From Qipengyuania aurantiaca (GTDB taxonomy: Bacteria > Pseudomonadota > Alphaproteobacteria > Sphingomonadales > Sphingomonadaceae), in the NCBI RefSeq assembly GCF_019711375.1, contig NZ_CP081295.1, positions 992,001 to 1,056,000 on the forward strand: a stretch of 64,000 bases of DNA, given 5' to 3'. Every line of letters begins with the position of its first letter. Position 1 is the first letter of the stretch. Under the pieces are notes generated by a model. That model saw nothing but the letters and a program-made list of their open reading frames with translations. It searched no databases and was not told the DNA's origin. Shown one piece after another: positions 62,262-64,000 of this stretch. Position numbers and translations under genes: made by a program.

Positions 62262-63251
62262 TCACTCCGCCGGACGCACCTCGAGCACGATCTTGCCGAT
62301 ATGGTCGCCCGCTTCCATCCGCGCATGGGCGGCGGACACTTCGGCGAGCGGGAAGGTCGTGTCCATCACCGGCGCGATGGTCCTGTCCTCGAACAGCGGC
62401 CAGGCGTGGGTGTAGATCTCGTCGGCGAGCAACGCCTTGAATTCGTCCGAACGCGGACGCAGCGTCGAGCCGGTCATCACCTGCCGCTTGCTCATCAGCT
62501 TGGCCATGTTGATCTCGGCCTTGAGCCCGCCCAGCACGGCGATGGTCACATGGCGTCCATCCACCGCGAGACAGTCGAGATTGCGCTGAACATAGTCGCC
62601 CGACACCATGTCCAGAATGACGTCGGCGCCCTTCCCGCCGGTGAAGTCGTTGACCTTCTCGACGAAGTCTTCGGTCTTGTAATTGATCGCAAGGTCCGCG
62701 CCCAACTCGCGGGCGGCGTTGCACTTTTCCTCGCTTCCGGCGGTCGTGACGACGTCGAGTTCGAAGGCCTTGGCGAGCTGGATCGCCATGGTGCCGATCC
62801 CGCTCGTGCCGCCATGGACCAGCAGGGTCTCGCCATCGACAGCAAAGCCGCGCTCGAAGACGTTGTGCCACACGGTAAAGAGCGTTTCGGGAATGGCGGC
62901 CGCTTCGGCCATGTCCATATGCGGCGGAACCGAGAGGCAATGCGCCGCGTGGGCGAGGCAGTATTCGGCATAGCCCCCGCCGCTCACCAGCGCGCAGACG
63001 CGGCGGTTGAGCATTTCTGGCGCAACGCCCGGCCCGATGGCGACGACCTTGCCCGACACCTCAAGCCCCGGGATCGGCGAGGCGCCCGGGGGCGGCGGAT
63101 AGAAGCCCTGCCGCTGGATGACGTCGGGGCGGTTCACCCCGGCGTGGCTGACCTCGATCAGCAGCTGGTCCGGCCCCGGCTGGGGCAGATCGAGCGTTTC
63201 TGCACGGAAAACTTCGGGACCGCCGGGCGTATCGAAACCCATTGCAGTCAT
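62262..63251 (-). CDS. NAD(P)H-quinone oxidoreductase, PIG3/QOR family
   Basis: A 329-aa zinc-independent medium-chain dehydrogenase. The N-terminal GroES-like domain has VSHAGVNRPDVIQRQGFYPPPPGASPIPGLEVSG. The Rossmann domain has LLVHGGTSGIGTMAIQLAKAFELDVVTTAGSEEKC and GADVILDMVSGDYVQRNL. These are PIG3-type signatures. It reduces quinones with NADPH in one-electron steps. The frame is open upstream but without homology, and ATG at MTAMGFDTPGG is the family start. Confidence 0.92.
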   Translation of the reverse strand: MTAMGFDTPGGPEVFRAETLDLPQPGPDQLLIEVSHAGVNRPDVIQRQGFYPPPPGASPIPGLEVSGKVVAIGPGVAPEMLNRRVCALVSGGGYAEYCLAHAAHCLSVPPHMDMAEAAAIPETLFTVWHNVFERGFAVDGETLLVHGGTSGIGTMAIQLAKAFELDVVTTAGSEEKCNAARELGADLAINYKTEDFVEKVNDFTGGKGADVILDMVSGDYVQRNLDCLAVDGRHVTIAVLGGLKAEINMAKLMSKRQVMTGSTLRPRSDEFKALLADEIYTHAWPLFEDRTIAPVMDTTFPLAEVSAAHARMEAGDHIGKIVLEVRPAE

Positions 63252-63373
63252 GGTCTTAGGTAAGCCAGTCGCCAAAAGAGCCCCCTGAAAGCGTGGCGTC
63301 ATCGCCTGAACGAGCGGTGCATTACCTTGGGGGCGTGTTGACAGCAACCGGGGTGCGGTGGATTGTGGAGGCG

Positions 63374-63574
63374 ATGGAAGACGACGATCGTCCCCGCCCC
63401 AAAGGCGACGCCGCGAGCAAGCTCGCCGCGGAGGACCTCGGCCCCTATTCGCAGGACGAATTGGACGAACGCATCGCCCTGCTGGAAGCGGAAATCGCCC
63501 GCGTGGAATCGCACCGGCTGAAGGCCGCGGCCCATCGAGACGCGGCCGATGCGCTGTTCGGCCGAAAGGATTGA
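63374..63574 (+). CDS. DUF1192 small protein
   Basis: A 66-aa protein: an acidic N-terminus (MEDDDRPRPKGDAAS), then LGPYSQDELDERIALLEAEIARVESHRLKAAAHRDAADALF, the DUF1192 helical core. The ATG follows GGAGGCG. In many alphaproteobacteria this gene precedes or follows a quinone oxidoreductase, as here where the two diverge across 122 bases. Function unknown. Confidence 0.88.
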   Translation: MEDDDRPRPKGDAASKLAAEDLGPYSQDELDERIALLEAEIARVESHRLKAAAHRDAADALFGRKD

Positions 63575-63703
63575 GACGGTGCAGGGCCTTCAATCCTGCC
63601 GCCTCGACCCCATATCTTCGGAACATACAGCTTTGGCTAACCTTGAAGAGGTAGCCTGTCGCCATCGCACTTCCACGCGAGTCCTTCGGAAAGCAGAGAC
63701 CTG

Positions 63704-64000
63704 ATGCCCAGTTTTGCCGCCAACCTCGAAAAGACCCTCCATACCGCGCTCACCGATGCGGGCGAGCGCCGCCATGAATACGCCACGCTCGAGCACCTGC
63801 TGCTCGCGCTGATCGGCGACGAGGATGCTGCCGCGGTGATGAAGGCCTGCGGCGTGGACACCGGCGAGCTTGCGGCGGTGGTGAAGCAGTATCTCGAACA
63901 GGAATACCAGGCGCTGAAGAGCGAGGAAGGCGCGGACCCGCAGCCGACCGCCGGCTTCCAGCGCGTCATCCAGCGCGCCATCCTCCATGTCCAGTCGTCG
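63704..64000 (+). CDS. clpA: ATP-dependent Clp protease ATP-binding subunit ClpA (N-terminal 99 residues)
   Basis: The first 99 codons of a Clp AAA+ unfoldase, cut by the window edge. The visible Clp-N repeat is MPSFAANLEKTLHTALTDAGERRHEYATLEHLLLALIGDEDAA and later TAGFQRVIQRAILHVQSS. This matches the ClpA branch (adaptor-binding domain for ClpS/N-end rule substrates) rather than ClpB. ATG follows an AGAGA tract. clpS, often just upstream of clpA, is not between DUF1192 and this gene. Confidence 0.92.
   Translation, partial: MPSFAANLEKTLHTALTDAGERRHEYATLEHLLLALIGDEDAAAVMKACGVDTGELAAVVKQYLEQEYQALKSEEGADPQPTAGFQRVIQRAILHVQSS

Overview
The window is a stretch of high-GC alphaproteobacterial chromosome. 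Gene content and protein style point to Sphingomonadales, most likely an Erythrobacter/Qipengyuania-type member of the Erythrobacteraceae. Supporting markers are sciP and trcR (alphaproteobacterial cell-cycle regulators), a DUF3035 lipoprotein next to lspA, bactofilin with an M23 peptidase, and a small DUF1192 protein. The palindromic repeats encoding VRPEPVEG-like peptides also fit this group. Both ends are cut inside genes (a CPA1 antiporter on the left, clpA on the right). There are no rRNA genes, insertion sequences, prophage genes or CRISPR arrays. One tRNA gene (tRNA-Thr, GGT) is present.

Layout. 1-5.0 kb: antiporter, apt, the cytochrome bc1 operon petA-petB-petC, and pepN-pgeF, all on the minus strand. 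7.7-14 kb: an SDR protein, a DMT transporter with threonine aldolase, a GNAT, two bPH2-domain membrane proteins and an acyl-CoA dehydrogenase. 14-24 kb: a repeat block, tRNA-Thr, then the tightly packed plus-strand run gpmA-purE-purK-folA-ribF-ileS-lspA-DUF3035, with many 4-base start/stop overlaps, ending at a second repeat block and a CorC/HlyC protein. 24-30 kb: an OmpA-like lipoprotein, an inositol-phosphatase-family enzyme, sucC, and etfB-etfA. 30-37 kb: a TonB-C-terminus protein, a DUF445 protein and an RND efflux adaptor/pump pair. 37-43 kb: a YeaQ-type membrane protein, sciP with a small conserved partner, mnmA, a serine hydrolase, a PhzF-like protein, a CDF transporter and pdxH. 43-49 kb: a J-domain protein, a YihY/BrkB protein, fabI, a nucleotide-sugar epimerase, wecB and small envelope proteins. 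49-55 kb: a minus-strand envelope/ribosome cluster (nadD, rsfS, rlmH, EnvC-like, S41 peptidase, dsbB, coq7). 55-64 kb: M23 peptidase with bactofilin, an acyl-CoA ligase, trcR, a lipoprotein, a glycosyltransferase with an LpxH-like phosphoesterase, a quinone oxidoreductase, a DUF1192 protein and clpA.

Functionally this is mostly core genome: respiration (bc1, ETF, COQ7), TCA cycle, purine/folate/flavin metabolism, translation, fatty-acid synthesis and degradation, envelope building and cell-cycle control. The most unusual features are non-coding. There is a roughly 250-bp composite inverted repeat present twice, plus a solo half copy. Its first stem-loop keeps its loop and flanks while the stem sequence changes on both sides. 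A different palindromic repeat has been inserted in frame into ileS, and a third repeat supplies the ribF stop codon. Two genes (apt and the YihY/BrkB gene) seem to lack any standard start codon at the position where homology begins.
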